A DNA stretch of 64,000 nucleotides from GCA-002282575 sp964493995 (lineage in GTDB: Bacteria; Pseudomonadota; Gammaproteobacteria; Thiomicrospirales; Thiomicrospiraceae). Under the pieces are notes generated by a model, which searched no databases, was not told the DNA's origin, and saw only the letters and a program-made list of their open reading frames with translations. The stretch covers positions 1 through 64,000 of the forward strand of contig CAZBQD010000003.1 in NCBI GenBank assembly GCA_964493995.1. The letters are read 5' to 3'. This document shows positions 24,928-33,537 of the stretch, piece after piece. Made by a program: the position numbers and the translations under genes. Position 1 is the stretch's first letter, and each line of letters starts with the position of its first letter.

Positions 24928-26280
24928 ATGACAAACAAAAAGACCTTATGGATTGCGCTGGGTTTTAGTGTCGGCGTGGTCATTGCCGGTTCGGCTAGTG
25001 TGTTGGCAGACAAAGCCAAGCCGGCAGAAACCACGGCAAATGGTTTGCCGCTGAATGAATTGCGTGCCTTTGCCGAAGTGTTCGAGCGTATTGGTAAAGA
25101 TTATGTCGAAACCGTGGACGACAAAGCCTTACTGGAAAATGCCATCGATGGCATGTTATCCAATCTAGACCCCCATTCAGCCTACCTAAAGCCCGATTCG
25201 TTCAAAGATATGGAAGAAAGCACCAAGGGTGAATTTGGTGGTGTCGGCATGGAAGTGGGTATGGAAGATGGCTTCGTTAAAGTCGTGGCGCCGATTGACG
25301 ATACCCCTGCCTTCAAAGCTGGCGTTAAAGCGGGTGATTTGGTGGTGCGTATTGATGATACCCCCGTCAAAGGTCTGAGTTTGCAGCAAGCGGTAGAAAA
25401 ATTGCGTGGTAAAGTGGGCACCGATGTGCAACTCACCATTATGCGCAAGTCGGAAGATAAGCCAATTATCGTTAAACTCACCCGTGCTGTGATTAAGGTC
25501 AATAGCGTTAAACAGCGCTTATTGGCACCCGATTACGGTTATGTGCGCATCAGTCAATTCCAAGTGAAAACGGGTGCGCAATTAGTGGAAGCAGTCGAAA
25601 AACTGACCAAAGAAAATAGCAACCCGTTGAAAGGGTTGGTGCTCGATTTGCGCAATAACCCCGGTGGTGTCTTGAATGCTGCGGTTGAAGTGTCGGACGC
25701 TTTCTTAGAAAAAGGCCTAATCGTTTACACCGAAGGTCGTGTGAAAGATTCGGAAATGCGCTTTAGTGCCACTCGCGGTGATATTTTGAATGGCGTGCCA
25801 GTGATTGTGCTGATTAATGAAGGTTCCGCATCGGCTTCTGAAATTGTCGCAGGTGCGTTACAAGATAACGCTCGTGCCGTGGTTGCGGGACGCACCAGTT
25901 TCGGTAAGGGGTCGGTGCAAAGCGTCATTCCACTTAATAATGGCGCGGCCATTAAATTGACCACAGCTCGTTATTTCACGCCTAATGGCCGTTCTATTCA
26001 GGCAGAAGGAATTGTTCCCGATGTTAAAATCGAACAGGTTAAGGTAGATTTAATTGAGAAAAGCATGGAGCGCGTTAAAGAAGCGGACTTGAATCGTCAT
26101 TTAAGCAATCCGAAAGAGAAAGATGAAAAAGCAGATAAAGCCGCTAAAGATACGGCTAAAAACAAAGTTGAAACCAAAGTGACTAGCGAAAACAAAGAGG
26201 AAGAAGCCTTGGTAACGAAAGATTATGAGCTTTACGAAGCCTTTAATTTGCTCAAAGCCATGACCGTGCTGAAGCGTTGA
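24928..26280 (+). CDS. ctpA: S41-family C-terminal processing protease (CtpA)
   Basis: Periplasmic serine protease with a Ser/Lys dyad that trims or degrades proteins by C-terminal recognition. I place the start at ATG 24928 rather than an in-frame ATG at 24826, because AGGAAAGAG lies just before it and the product then begins with a clean signal peptide (MTNKKTLWIALGFSVGVVIAG). Length becomes 450 residues. A PDZ domain spans about 105-190 (FGGVGMEV; AGVKAGDLVVRID). The catalytic Ser is in GSASASE (299-305) and the Lys in FGKGSVQ (Lys327). A lysine-rich charged linker near 385-430 precedes the end. Divergent from arsR. Confidence 0.92.
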   Translation: MTNKKTLWIALGFSVGVVIAGSASVLADKAKPAETTANGLPLNELRAFAEVFERIGKDYVETVDDKALLENAIDGMLSNLDPHSAYLKPDSFKDMEESTKGEFGGVGMEVGMEDGFVKVVAPIDDTPAFKAGVKAGDLVVRIDDTPVKGLSLQQAVEKLRGKVGTDVQLTIMRKSEDKPIIVKLTRAVIKVNSVKQRLLAPDYGYVRISQFQVKTGAQLVEAVEKLTKENSNPLKGLVLDLRNNPGGVLNAAVEVSDAFLEKGLIVYTEGRVKDSEMRFSATRGDILNGVPVIVLINEGSASASEIVAGALQDNARAVVAGRTSFGKGSVQSVIPLNNGAAIKLTTARYFTPNGRSIQAEGIVPDVKIEQVKVDLIEKSMERVKEADLNRHLSNPKEKDEKADKAAKDTAKNKVETKVTSENKEEEALVTKDYELYEAFNLLKAMTVLKR

Positions 26281-26320
26281 TGCTGCGCACTTGCCGATCA
26301 TCGGGTCGGTAGGCTTTAAT

Positions 26321-26346
26321 CAGTGTTGACACTAGCGTTAACACTG
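26321..26346. promoter_or_regulatory. 26-base imperfect palindrome over the rimP promoter
   Basis: The two 13-base halves (CAGTGTTGACACT and AGCGTTAACACTG) are complementary at 11 of 13 positions. The palindrome contains the whole -35 box of the rimP promoter and part of the spacer, an operator-like position. The binding protein is unknown. Confidence 0.55.
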
Positions 26347-26354
26347 GTTAGAAT
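26326..26354 (+). promoter_or_regulatory. Sigma-70 promoter of the rimP-nusA-infB operon
   Basis: Consensus TTGACA (26326-26331), 17-base spacer, TAGAAT (26349-26354). Predicted start of transcription near 26361, some 50 bases before rimP. Confidence 0.78.
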
Positions 26355-26368
26355 GAAGCAATAATATA

Positions 26369-26392
26369 AAACCCCGTCTAACGGGGTTTTTT
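26369..26392 (+). terminator. Intrinsic terminator between ctpA and rimP, just after the rimP promoter
   Basis: AAACCCCGT (26369-26377), loop CTA, ACGGGGTTT (26381-26389), then further T. It would end ctpA transcripts, but it also lies about 8 bases after the predicted rimP transcription start. Confidence 0.88.
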
Positions 26393-26410
26393 CATTTACT
26401 GGAGATACAC

Positions 26411-26875
26411 GTGACCTTACTCGAGAAACTCGATCAATTACTGCGCCCTGTTGTGTCGGGGTTAAACTATGTGCTGTGGGGCATTGAGTTTGCGCGTCAT
26501 GCGCAGTCGGCAACGCTGCGTATTTATATCGATCGTGCCGGCGGTATTACCGTCGATGACTGTGCTCGGGTTTCTCGTCAAGTGAGTGCCGTAATGGATG
26601 TGGAAGACCCCATTGACGTGCCTTATCGTTTAGAGATTTCCTCACCTGGATTGGAGCGTTCCTTCTACCACTACGAACAACTCGCCGATTACATTGGTGA
26701 AGAAATAAAGATTCGTATCCATTCCTTAGGTAAGGGTAAAAAGCGGAATTTTAGCGGTTTTTTGCGTCAGCATGCTGACGGACAGCTAACCTTAGAAGAT
26801 GAAACCGGTCAGCTATTGGTGTTTCCTTGGAGTGATGTTGACAAAGCATCACTAATTGTTCGATTTGATGATTGA
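26411..26875 (+). CDS. rimP: Ribosome maturation factor RimP
   Basis: Assists 30S subunit assembly. The 154 residues have the RimP N-terminal domain (GLNYVLWGIEFAR; LRIYIDRAGGITVDDCARVSRQVSAVMDVEDPI; YRLEISSPGLERSF) and the C-terminal SH3-like domain (GEEIKIRIHSLGKGKKRNFSGFL). Start is GTG 26411 with GGAGA seven bases before it. Overlaps the upstream region of nusA, whose GTG start is 11 bases after the rimP stop. First gene of the classical rimP-nusA-infB operon. Confidence 0.96.
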   Translation: MTLLEKLDQLLRPVVSGLNYVLWGIEFARHAQSATLRIYIDRAGGITVDDCARVSRQVSAVMDVEDPIDVPYRLEISSPGLERSFYHYEQLADYIGEEIKIRIHSLGKGKKRNFSGFLRQHADGQLTLEDETGQLLVFPWSDVDKASLIVRFDD

Positions 26876-26886
26876 GGGCGAGTAAC

Positions 26887-28371
26887 GTGAGCAAAGAAGT
26901 TTTGCTGGTTGTTGAAGGTATTGCAAACGAAAAGCGCGTACCAAAAGAAGCGATTTTTCAGGCGATTGAAGAGGCCTTAGCAATGGCAACCCGTAAGCGT
27001 CACGATGATGCTTGCGAAGTGCGTGTCGCCATTGATCGCAAAACAGGTGAATATGACACCTTCCGCTGCTGGGAAGTGGTCGCGACAGATGATGACATGA
27101 TCGATGGTTCGATTCAGATGTTGCTGGAAGATGCGCGTCAGATCGATGCTGACGTCCAAGTCGGTGATTTTGTTGAGCAACCGATGGAATCGATTGATTT
27201 CGGTCGTATTGGTGCGCAAACGGCAAAACAAGTCATTCTGCAAAAACTGCGCGAAGTGGAACGTGCTAAAGTCGTTGAAGAATACGCTGGTCGTCAGGGT
27301 AAGCTGATTACGGGTGTGGTGAAACGTATCGATAAAGGCATGCTGTATTTAGATTTGGGCGAAAACGTCGAAGCGGTGCTAATGAAGCAAGATCAGTTGC
27401 CCAATGACAATTTCCGTATGGGTGAACGCGTGCGTGGTTTGTTGCGTGAAGTGAAGTTCATGCCGCGTGGTCCACAACTGTTCATGTCGCGTACTGTGCC
27501 AGAAATGCTCATTGAACTGTTCAAAATCGAAGTGCCTGAAGTGGGCGATGAGATGATCGACATCATGGGTGCGGCTCGCGATCCAGGTATTCGTGCTAAG
27601 GTGGGTGTGCGTGCCAATGATAAACGCATCGACCCGATTGGTGCCTGTATTGGTATGCGTGGCGCCCGTGTGCAAGCCATTACCAACGAGTTGGGTGGTG
27701 AGCGTATCGATGTGGTGCTATGGAACGAAGACCCAGTGCAGTGTGTTATTAACGCGATGGCGCCTGCCGAAATCGTTAAAATCGCCATGGACGAAGACTT
27801 GCACAGCATGGACTTAGCGGTCCCCGATGACGGTCTAGCTAAAGCCATCGGTATTCGCGGACAAAACGTGCGCTTAGCCAGTGAGTTGACGGGTTGGGAA
27901 TTGAACGTGATGACAGAAAGCGAAATGGAAGCTAAGGCTTACGCTGAGTCAGCCACGCAAATCAACCTATTCGTTAATGCCTTGGGCGTTGACGAAGACT
28001 TGGCGCAGGTACTGGTGATGGAAGGTTTCACCACGGTGGAAGAAGTCGCCTATGTGCCCGTTGCTGAAATGTTGGAAATTGAAGGCTTTGATGAAGAGCT
28101 GATTAACGTGTTGCGTGAGCGTGCTAAGGATTACCTGCTCACCAAAGCCATTGAATTAGAAGAGCGTAAAGAAACTATTCAACCCGATGCCGACTTGTTA
28201 GCGTTAGAAGGGATGAATGAAGAAATGGCGCAGACGTTAGCTGAAAATGGCGTCACTTCGCAAGAGTTGTTGGCGGAGTTAGGCGTCGATGAATTATTAG
28301 AATTATTACCAATGTCCGAAAGCAAAGCATCTGCTTTGATTATGGCGGCGCGTGCGCCTTGGTTTGCTTGA
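26887..28371 (+). CDS. nusA: Transcription termination/antitermination factor NusA
   Basis: Binds RNA polymerase, promotes pausing and intrinsic termination, and works in rRNA antitermination. I use GTG 26887, giving (M)SKEVLLVVEGIANEKRVPKEAIF as in other NusA proteins and 494 residues, with GAGGGCGAG upstream; a longer in-frame start at TTG 26872 is less likely. Domains: N-terminal polymerase-binding (1-135), S1 (about 135-200), two KH domains (IRAKVGVRANDKRIDPIGACIGMRGARVQ carries the first GxxG), and two C-terminal acidic helix-hairpin repeats as in E. coli. Confidence 0.97.
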   Translation: MSKEVLLVVEGIANEKRVPKEAIFQAIEEALAMATRKRHDDACEVRVAIDRKTGEYDTFRCWEVVATDDDMIDGSIQMLLEDARQIDADVQVGDFVEQPMESIDFGRIGAQTAKQVILQKLREVERAKVVEEYAGRQGKLITGVVKRIDKGMLYLDLGENVEAVLMKQDQLPNDNFRMGERVRGLLREVKFMPRGPQLFMSRTVPEMLIELFKIEVPEVGDEMIDIMGAARDPGIRAKVGVRANDKRIDPIGACIGMRGARVQAITNELGGERIDVVLWNEDPVQCVINAMAPAEIVKIAMDEDLHSMDLAVPDDGLAKAIGIRGQNVRLASELTGWELNVMTESEMEAKAYAESATQINLFVNALGVDEDLAQVLVMEGFTTVEEVAYVPVAEMLEIEGFDEELINVLRERAKDYLLTKAIELEERKETIQPDADLLALEGMNEEMAQTLAENGVTSQELLAELGVDELLELLPMSESKASALIMAARAPWFA

Positions 28372-28391
28372 AGAGATAAGGAGGTCAGATA

Positions 28392-30890
28392 ATGGCCGAT
28401 ATGACAGTAGTCCAATTTGCACAGAGCTTAAATCGCTCTGTTGAACAGTTAGTCGATCAGTTTATGGCGGCAGGCGTCGGTAAGAAGCGCTTGAACGATG
28501 TGGTCACGGAAGAAGAAAAGAAAGCCTTGCTCACTTATTTGCAACGCAAGCATGGTCATGCTGAAGAAGCATCACCAACCAAGGTGACTCTGACGCGTAA
28601 AACGGTGCAAACCGTCAATGTGGCGACCAATGCCAGCGGTAGTCGTGGTGCGGCTCGCACGGTGAATGTGGAAGTGAAAAAGAAACGCACTTACGTTAAA
28701 AAGGAAGCGGAAGCACCCGTAGCCGCTATTCCCGAAGTGACTGAAGCACCAACGCCAGCTCCTGTGGCGGTTAAAGCTGAACCAAAACCGGAAACGGTCG
28801 CAGTTGCCGCAGCTAAGCCTGAGCCAGTTGCTGTAACTGCGAAAGCGGATACAGCCGATAAAAAACCGGTTAAAGTCGCTGCTGAACCCAAGGTTGAAGT
28901 CATTGGTAGCAAGCAAGTGATTGTTGAAACTGCTCCTAAAAATGACGCGGTTGAACCAGGCGATAAGAAAAAACTGGTCAAACACGGCGGAGCGCTGAAG
29001 CAAGCGAACAAATCTTCACCTAAAGCCAACCAAAACGAAGACCGCTTTAGTCGTGGTGCGAAAAAAGCACCGCACAAAGGCGGCAAAAAAGTCATGGACG
29101 ACAATCAGCATGGTTTCAAAAAACCCGCTGCACCGATTGTGCGTGAAGTGGCTATTGGTGAAACCATTACCGTTGCTGAATTAGCCGATAAAATGTCGGT
29201 AAAAGCTTCTGAAGTGATTAAGTTCATGATGGTGAGCTTAGGTAGCATGGTGACCATTAACCAAACCATCGATCAAGAAACTGCGGTTTTGGTGGTCGAG
29301 GAAATGGGACACACGCCGAAAATTATCAATGAAAACGCCATTGAAGAAGCCTTGTTGGCGAGCGCTGGCGAAGGTGATTTGGTAACCCGTTCACCCGTTG
29401 TGACCATTATGGGTCACGTTGACCATGGTAAAACCTCATTACTCGATGCCATTCGTCGTGCCAAAGTGGCACATGGCGAAGCCGGTGGTATTACACAGCA
29501 TATTGGTGCTTATCACGTCGAAACTGGTCATGGTGGCATCACCTTTATCGATACGCCAGGTCACCAAGCCTTTACCGCCATGCGTGCGCGTGGTGCTAAG
29601 GTAACGGATATTGTCGTATTGGTGGTGGCGGCTGATGATGGTGTCATGCCACAAACAGTCGAAGCCATTCAGCATGCGAAAGCTGCCGGTGTGGCGATCG
29701 TGGTGGCGGTGAATAAAATCGATAAGCCAGAAGCCAATCCAGATCGCGTTATGCAAGAGTTGTCTGGCTATGACGTGGTGGCTGAAGAGTGGGGTGGTGA
29801 CGTTCAATTCGTTAAGGTTTCAGCCAAACAAGGCTTGAATTTGGATGGATTGCTCGATGCGATTTTGATTCAGTCGGAAGTATTAGAGCTGCAAGCGGTA
29901 CGAGATGCACCGGCTCATGGTTCGGTACTCGAATCCCGTCTGGACAAGGGGCGTGGTCCGGTTGCGACGGTATTGGTACAGCAGGGTACCTTACGTAAAG
30001 GCGATATCGTTGTCTGTGGTATGGAATACGGTCGTGTTCGTGCCTTGGTCAACGAAAATGGTCGTATCATGGATGATGCGGGTCCCGGTATTCCGGCAGA
30101 AGTGCTAGGCCTGTCGGGCGTTCCTAATGCGGGGGACGAGTTGTCAGTGGTGCCGGATGAGCGTAAAGCGCGTGAAGTGGCGATGTTCCGTCAGAATCGT
30201 GCTAAAAATCTGAAAGAAGCGGCACAGCAAAAAGCGAAACTGGAAGACATGTTCAAAGGCATGACCGAAGGTGACGTGAAAGTCGTCAACTTGGTCATTA
30301 AAGCCGATGTACAAGGTTCCGTGGAAGCGCTGATTGGTTCGTTAGAAAAACTCTCAACCGATGAAGTAAAAGTGAAAGTGATCTTCTCTGGCGTGGGTGG
30401 TATTACGGAATCAGACGTTGACTTGGCCATTTCTGCCAATGCCATTATGTTCGGCTTTAACGTGCGTGCTGATGCCAGCGCCAAGCGTCGTATTGAACAA
30501 GAAGGCGTTGACTTGCATTACCACAGCATCATCTACGAAGTGGTTGATGAAGTGAAAAGCGCCATGTTGGGTAAACTTGAGCCTGAGTTCAAAGAAGAAA
30601 TCATCGGTATTGCAGAAGTACGTGATGTCTTCCGTTCGCCGAAATTTGGTGCCATTGCCGGTTGTATGGTCATCGATGGTTTGATTAAACGTAATAACCC
30701 GATTCGTGTATTGCGCGACAACGTGGTGATTTATGAAGGTGAATTGGAGTCCTTACGTCGCTTCAAAGACGATGCCGCCGAAGTGCGTCAAGGGTTTGAA
30801 TGTGGTGTCGGTGTGAAAAACTACAACGACGTTCGTCCCGGCGATCAAATCGAAGTTTATGAGCGCGTACAGGTTAAACGTACTTTGTAA
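28392..30890 (+). CDS. infB: Translation initiation factor IF-2
   Basis: GTPase that places fMet-tRNA on the 30S and promotes 50S joining. The 832 residues start with a single IF2_N helical domain (about 1-55), then a long low-complexity linker rich in Ala, Lys, Val, Pro and Glu to about residue 245, a second IF2_N-like part (IGETITVAELADKMSVKASEVIKFM), and the G domain with GHVDHGKT (341-348), DTPGH and NKID. Beta-barrel and C-terminal fMet-tRNA-binding domains follow. A strong AAGGAGGT lies before ATG 28392. Later internal starts, as for E. coli IF2-beta, are possible but not shown. Confidence 0.98.
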   Translation: MADMTVVQFAQSLNRSVEQLVDQFMAAGVGKKRLNDVVTEEEKKALLTYLQRKHGHAEEASPTKVTLTRKTVQTVNVATNASGSRGAARTVNVEVKKKRTYVKKEAEAPVAAIPEVTEAPTPAPVAVKAEPKPETVAVAAAKPEPVAVTAKADTADKKPVKVAAEPKVEVIGSKQVIVETAPKNDAVEPGDKKKLVKHGGALKQANKSSPKANQNEDRFSRGAKKAPHKGGKKVMDDNQHGFKKPAAPIVREVAIGETITVAELADKMSVKASEVIKFMMVSLGSMVTINQTIDQETAVLVVEEMGHTPKIINENAIEEALLASAGEGDLVTRSPVVTIMGHVDHGKTSLLDAIRRAKVAHGEAGGITQHIGAYHVETGHGGITFIDTPGHQAFTAMRARGAKVTDIVVLVVAADDGVMPQTVEAIQHAKAAGVAIVVAVNKIDKPEANPDRVMQELSGYDVVAEEWGGDVQFVKVSAKQGLNLDGLLDAILIQSEVLELQAVRDAPAHGSVLESRLDKGRGPVATVLVQQGTLRKGDIVVCGMEYGRVRALVNENGRIMDDAGPGIPAEVLGLSGVPNAGDELSVVPDERKAREVAMFRQNRAKNLKEAAQQKAKLEDMFKGMTEGDVKVVNLVIKADVQGSVEALIGSLEKLSTDEVKVKVIFSGVGGITESDVDLAISANAIMFGFNVRADASAKRRIEQEGVDLHYHSIIYEVVDEVKSAMLGKLEPEFKEEIIGIAEVRDVFRSPKFGAIAGCMVIDGLIKRNNPIRVLRDNVVIYEGELESLRRFKDDAAEVRQGFECGVGVKNYNDVRPGDQIEVYERVQVKRTL

Positions 30891-30913
30891 ACGTTCGACA
30901 ACTTAAACAAGGG

Positions 30914-30956
30914 GTGCTGTTGGGTGTTCATATAAACTCTCATCAGCACTTTTTTG
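30914..30956 (+). terminator. Possible attenuator hairpin between infB and rbfA
   Basis: GTGCTGTTG (30914-30922) can pair with CATCAGCAC (30941-30949) with one mismatch, followed by six T. The loop is long (18 bases). It would lower expression of rbfA-truB relative to infB. Confidence 0.5.
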
Positions 30957-31018
30957 TTTGTGGCATATCGTAAAAGAAGGGTGTTCAAGACACTTCTTGC
31001 AAAAAGGAAATAGCTCAG

Positions 31019-31414
31019 ATGGCTAAAGAATTTTCTCGTGCTCGACGCATCGAGCAACAAATTTTACGTGAACTCGCGCAACTATTGAGATTTGAAGCGA
31101 AAGATCAGCGCTTAACCTGGGTAACTCCCGTCGATGTGCGTCTTTCGCCAGATTTGTCGGTTGCCAGCGTCTATGTGGGCGTTTTAGGTAAGAGCGAAAG
31201 CGAAGCAGCGGATATTATGAAGGTGCTTAATCAAGCGGCGGGTTTTTTTCGCAGTGAATTGGGCAAACGTATGATGTTACGCCTAACGCCACAATTGCGT
31301 TTTTACTTTGATTCGGTTGAAGCAGAAGCGCAAAAAGTCGATGCTTTATTAAAGCGTGCTGCCGACATTTCAAAAGATGTCAGCGATGATGACGCGCCGA
31401 CAACGCAAGGCTAG
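31019..31414 (+). CDS. rbfA: Ribosome-binding factor A
   Basis: Single KH-type domain protein needed for late 30S maturation and 16S 5'-end processing, also in cold. The 131 residues begin MAKEFSRARRIEQQILRELAQLL, with the central VDVRLSPDLSVASVYVGVLG strand-helix region and the LTPQLRFYFDSVEAEAQKVDALL ending typical of RbfA. ATG 31019 follows an AAAGGAAATAG-type site. It lies 128 bases after infB behind a possible attenuator, and truB starts 2 bases after its stop. Confidence 0.96.
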   Translation: MAKEFSRARRIEQQILRELAQLLRFEAKDQRLTWVTPVDVRLSPDLSVASVYVGVLGKSESEAADIMKVLNQAAGFFRSELGKRMMLRLTPQLRFYFDSVEAEAQKVDALLKRAADISKDVSDDDAPTTQG

Positions 31415-31416
31415 TC

Positions 31417-32328
31417 ATGGCACAAGTTGACGGCATCTTATTACTAGATAAACCCAGCGGCATCAGTTCGAATGGCGCTTTGCAAAAAGTACGCTATATG
31501 CTGAACGCCAGTAAAGCAGGCCATAGTGGCACGTTAGACCCCATGGCAACCGGGCTTTTGCCTATTGGTTTGGGGCAAGGAACGAAAGCGCTCCCTTATT
31601 TGTTAGATGCCCATAAGCGTTATGTCGCGACGCTGAAATTAGGCGAGACGACGGCAACCGGTGATGCGGAAGGCGAGGTTGTTGAGCGTAAATCAGTGCC
31701 ACACTTATCGGTATCCTTGTTAGAGTCGGTTATTTCTCGATTTCGTGGTGCTTTTTCACAAACACCGCCCATGTATTCTGCCTTAAAACAACAGGGTCGC
31801 CCTTTGTACGAGTTAGCTCGTGAGGGTATTGTGGTTGAGCGAGCCGCTAGGGATATTCACTTTTACGCCATCGAATTGTTAAGCTGGACAGAGGAAAGGA
31901 TTCAGCTTCAGGTTTGGTGCTCTAAAGGGACTTACATTCGGGTGTTGGCAGAGGATATCGGAGAAACTTTGGGTTGTGGTGCGCATTTAACGGCATTGCG
32001 TCGTATTGGTGTGGCGGGTTTTGATCCGATTAGTGAAGGCGATGACAGTCGTTTTGCATGGTGTGATTGGCAATCGGTGCTGAATCAAGCGCTGACGCCT
32101 TTTTTAATGCCTGTCGATAGCGCTTTAAGGCATTTTGAAGCCATCACTGTTTCGGATGAGGTACTACAACGCTTGTCGCAAGGACAAAAAATATCCGCTA
32201 ACGATCTGTCGGCAACGGTTGAAAGTCAGTTGCCTTTACGTTGTTACAGCGAATCTGGCGAGTTTTTTGCTTTAGTGAAAGCCACGCCTTATCAAGGGAT
32301 TATGTTAGAGCGTTGGATGCGCTCCTGA
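31417..32328 (+). CDS. truB: tRNA pseudouridine-55 synthase TruB
   Basis: Makes the universal pseudouridine 55 in the T loop of tRNAs. The 303 residues show LLLDKPSGISSNGALQKVR, the catalytic motif GHSGTLDPMATG with Asp41, YVATLKLGETTATGDAEGE, QTPPMYSALKQQGRPLYELAREG, and a C-terminal PUA-like portion. Closely follows rbfA (2-base gap). A small hairpin lies after it at 32352-32378. Confidence 0.97.
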   Translation: MAQVDGILLLDKPSGISSNGALQKVRYMLNASKAGHSGTLDPMATGLLPIGLGQGTKALPYLLDAHKRYVATLKLGETTATGDAEGEVVERKSVPHLSVSLLESVISRFRGAFSQTPPMYSALKQQGRPLYELAREGIVVERAARDIHFYAIELLSWTEERIQLQVWCSKGTYIRVLAEDIGETLGCGAHLTALRRIGVAGFDPISEGDDSRFAWCDWQSVLNQALTPFLMPVDSALRHFEAITVSDEVLQRLSQGQKISANDLSATVESQLPLRCYSESGEFFALVKATPYQGIMLERWMRS

Positions 32329-32351
32329 TGTTTTGCTAGCTGGTAAAGTCG

Positions 32352-32378
32352 CCATGATTGTATTTGTCATGGTCTTTT
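32352..32378 (+). terminator. Possible terminator after truB
   Basis: CCATGA (32352-32357) and TCATGG (32367-32372) form a six-pair stem, followed by TCTTTT. Short, so efficiency uncertain. Confidence 0.5.
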
Positions 32379-32418
32379 GCTATCGTTTAATCATTGCCAT
32401 TTAAAGAGTTATCAAAAT

Positions 32419-32907
32419 ATGAATATGACCACTGAAGAAATGATCGACTACTTTCGTAAAAATCTCATTTGCGAAACCCTAACGCGCCAAGAAGTGGCAA
32501 CGCTACGCGAGTATCTACAAGAAATCAGCTTCAAAAAAGAACAGATCATTGCTGAAATTGGTGAAGTGGGCGACGCGCTTTATTTCGTTGTTAATGGTAA
32601 GTCGGGTTTGTACCGCGAAGAAGAGGGCGAAGAAATTAAAGTTGCCAGCTTAAAAGAAGGCACTTTGGTGGGTGAAATGTCTTTCTTTGATCGCAAACCG
32701 CGCAATGTGCGTATGAAAGCCGACTCTAAAAATGTGCAAATGCTGGTGTTAACCCGCCCTATGTATCAACGTCTTAAAATCGAACATCCGATTATTGCCG
32801 TGAATTTATTAGAAAATGCGATTGTGAGCTTGGATTACATCATTCGACACATGGGGGATGATATTGCCAACTTGAATCATTATTTCTATGGTACGGGTCG
32901 CCACTAA
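32419..32907 (+). CDS. Stand-alone cyclic nucleotide-binding domain protein
   Basis: A 162-residue protein made of little more than one cNMP-binding beta-roll (about 20-130), resembling Crp and protein kinase A regulatory domains but with no helix-turn-helix, kinase or membrane part. The phosphate-binding cassette is recognisable as GEMSFFDRKPRNVRM (85-99), with the Glu and Arg in place. A C-terminal helical tail ends HMGDDIANLNHYFYGTGRH. I chose ATG 32419 because AAAGAG precedes it and a start at 32377 would fall inside the truB terminator region. It interrupts the usual truB-rpsO adjacency. The ligand and partner are unknown. Confidence 0.85.
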   Translation: MNMTTEEMIDYFRKNLICETLTRQEVATLREYLQEISFKKEQIIAEIGEVGDALYFVVNGKSGLYREEEGEEIKVASLKEGTLVGEMSFFDRKPRNVRMKADSKNVQMLVLTRPMYQRLKIEHPIIAVNLLENAIVSLDYIIRHMGDDIANLNHYFYGTGRH

Positions 32908-33090
32908 TCCGACTGCGCTGTCATCTGGCTTTGTTGCTGCAGTGCTCGAACTGTGTCATCTAGTGATCTACACTTCTAGTTCAGCGCGCTTTGCGCCTCG
33001 CCATTTTGCCAACTCGTGACGGATTAGCTTTATGTGAGGACGCTGTCATTTGGTTTTGTTTCCATCATGTTAACTCAGGCGTGGATTTTA

Positions 33091-33119
33091 TTGGCTTGCT
33101 TGTCGAATTAAGTTATAAT
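33091..33119 (+). promoter_or_regulatory. Sigma-70 promoter of rpsO
   Basis: TTGGCT (33091-33096), 17-base spacer, perfect TATAAT (33114-33119), giving a leader of roughly 55 bases before rpsO. The 275-base gap before rpsO also carries a duplicated 21-base segment (32916-32936 and 33041-33061, 18 of 21 identical) and no gene I can support. Confidence 0.78.
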
Positions 33120-33182
33120 AACGTATTCCCTGCTATCGGTTGTGGGGATGCTTTTTGTATTAACCGATCCTAGGAGTTTGAC

Positions 33183-33452
33183 ATGTCTTTATCTAAAGAA
33201 CAAACTGCAGCGATTATTGCTGAACACGGCACCGTTGCAAATGACACGGGTTCACCTGAAGTTCAAGTTGCCTTGATGACAACGCGTATCGTTCAGTTGA
33301 CCGATCACTTCAAAACGCATAAAAAAGATCACCATTCACGTCGTGGTCTGTTGCGTTTAGTTAGCCAACGTCGTAAGCTATTAGACTATCTGAATCGTAA
33401 AGATCATGAACGTTATAAAGCTTTAATTGCTCGTTTAGGCCTGCGTAAGTAA
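33183..33452 (+). CDS. rpsO: Small ribosomal subunit protein S15
   Basis: Primary 16S rRNA-binding protein that nucleates the platform of the 30S. The 89 residues are canonical: SLSKEQTAAIIAEHG, TGSPEVQVALMTTRI, LTDHFKTHKKDHHSRRGLL, and the end RKLLDYLNRKDHERYKALIARLGLRK. ATG 33183 follows TAGGAG. In E. coli S15 represses its own mRNA through a leader pseudoknot; the leader here is short and I did not fold it. pnp follows after a terminator-like hairpin. Confidence 0.98.
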   Translation: MSLSKEQTAAIIAEHGTVANDTGSPEVQVALMTTRIVQLTDHFKTHKKDHHSRRGLLRLVSQRRKLLDYLNRKDHERYKALIARLGLRK

Positions 33453-33466
33453 TCGTTACGCCAAGA

Positions 33467-33496
33467 AAAAGCCTGTCAGCAATGATGGGCTTTTTT
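33467..33496 (+). terminator. Intrinsic terminator between rpsO and pnp
   Basis: AAAAGCC (33467-33473) and GGCTTTT (33488-33494) with an inner GTCA/TGAT pairing, followed by further T. Probably partial, so that pnp is expressed by read-through or a processed transcript. Confidence 0.8.
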
Positions 33497-33537
33497 TTCA
33501 CCCCGAATTTTTCGACTATTGCAAAAGGCAGTTATCC

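Noticed and set aside
32991..33173. 60-codon open frame upstream of rpsO
   Set aside because: No ribosome-binding site, no family resemblance, and it contains the rpsO promoter; treated as chance.
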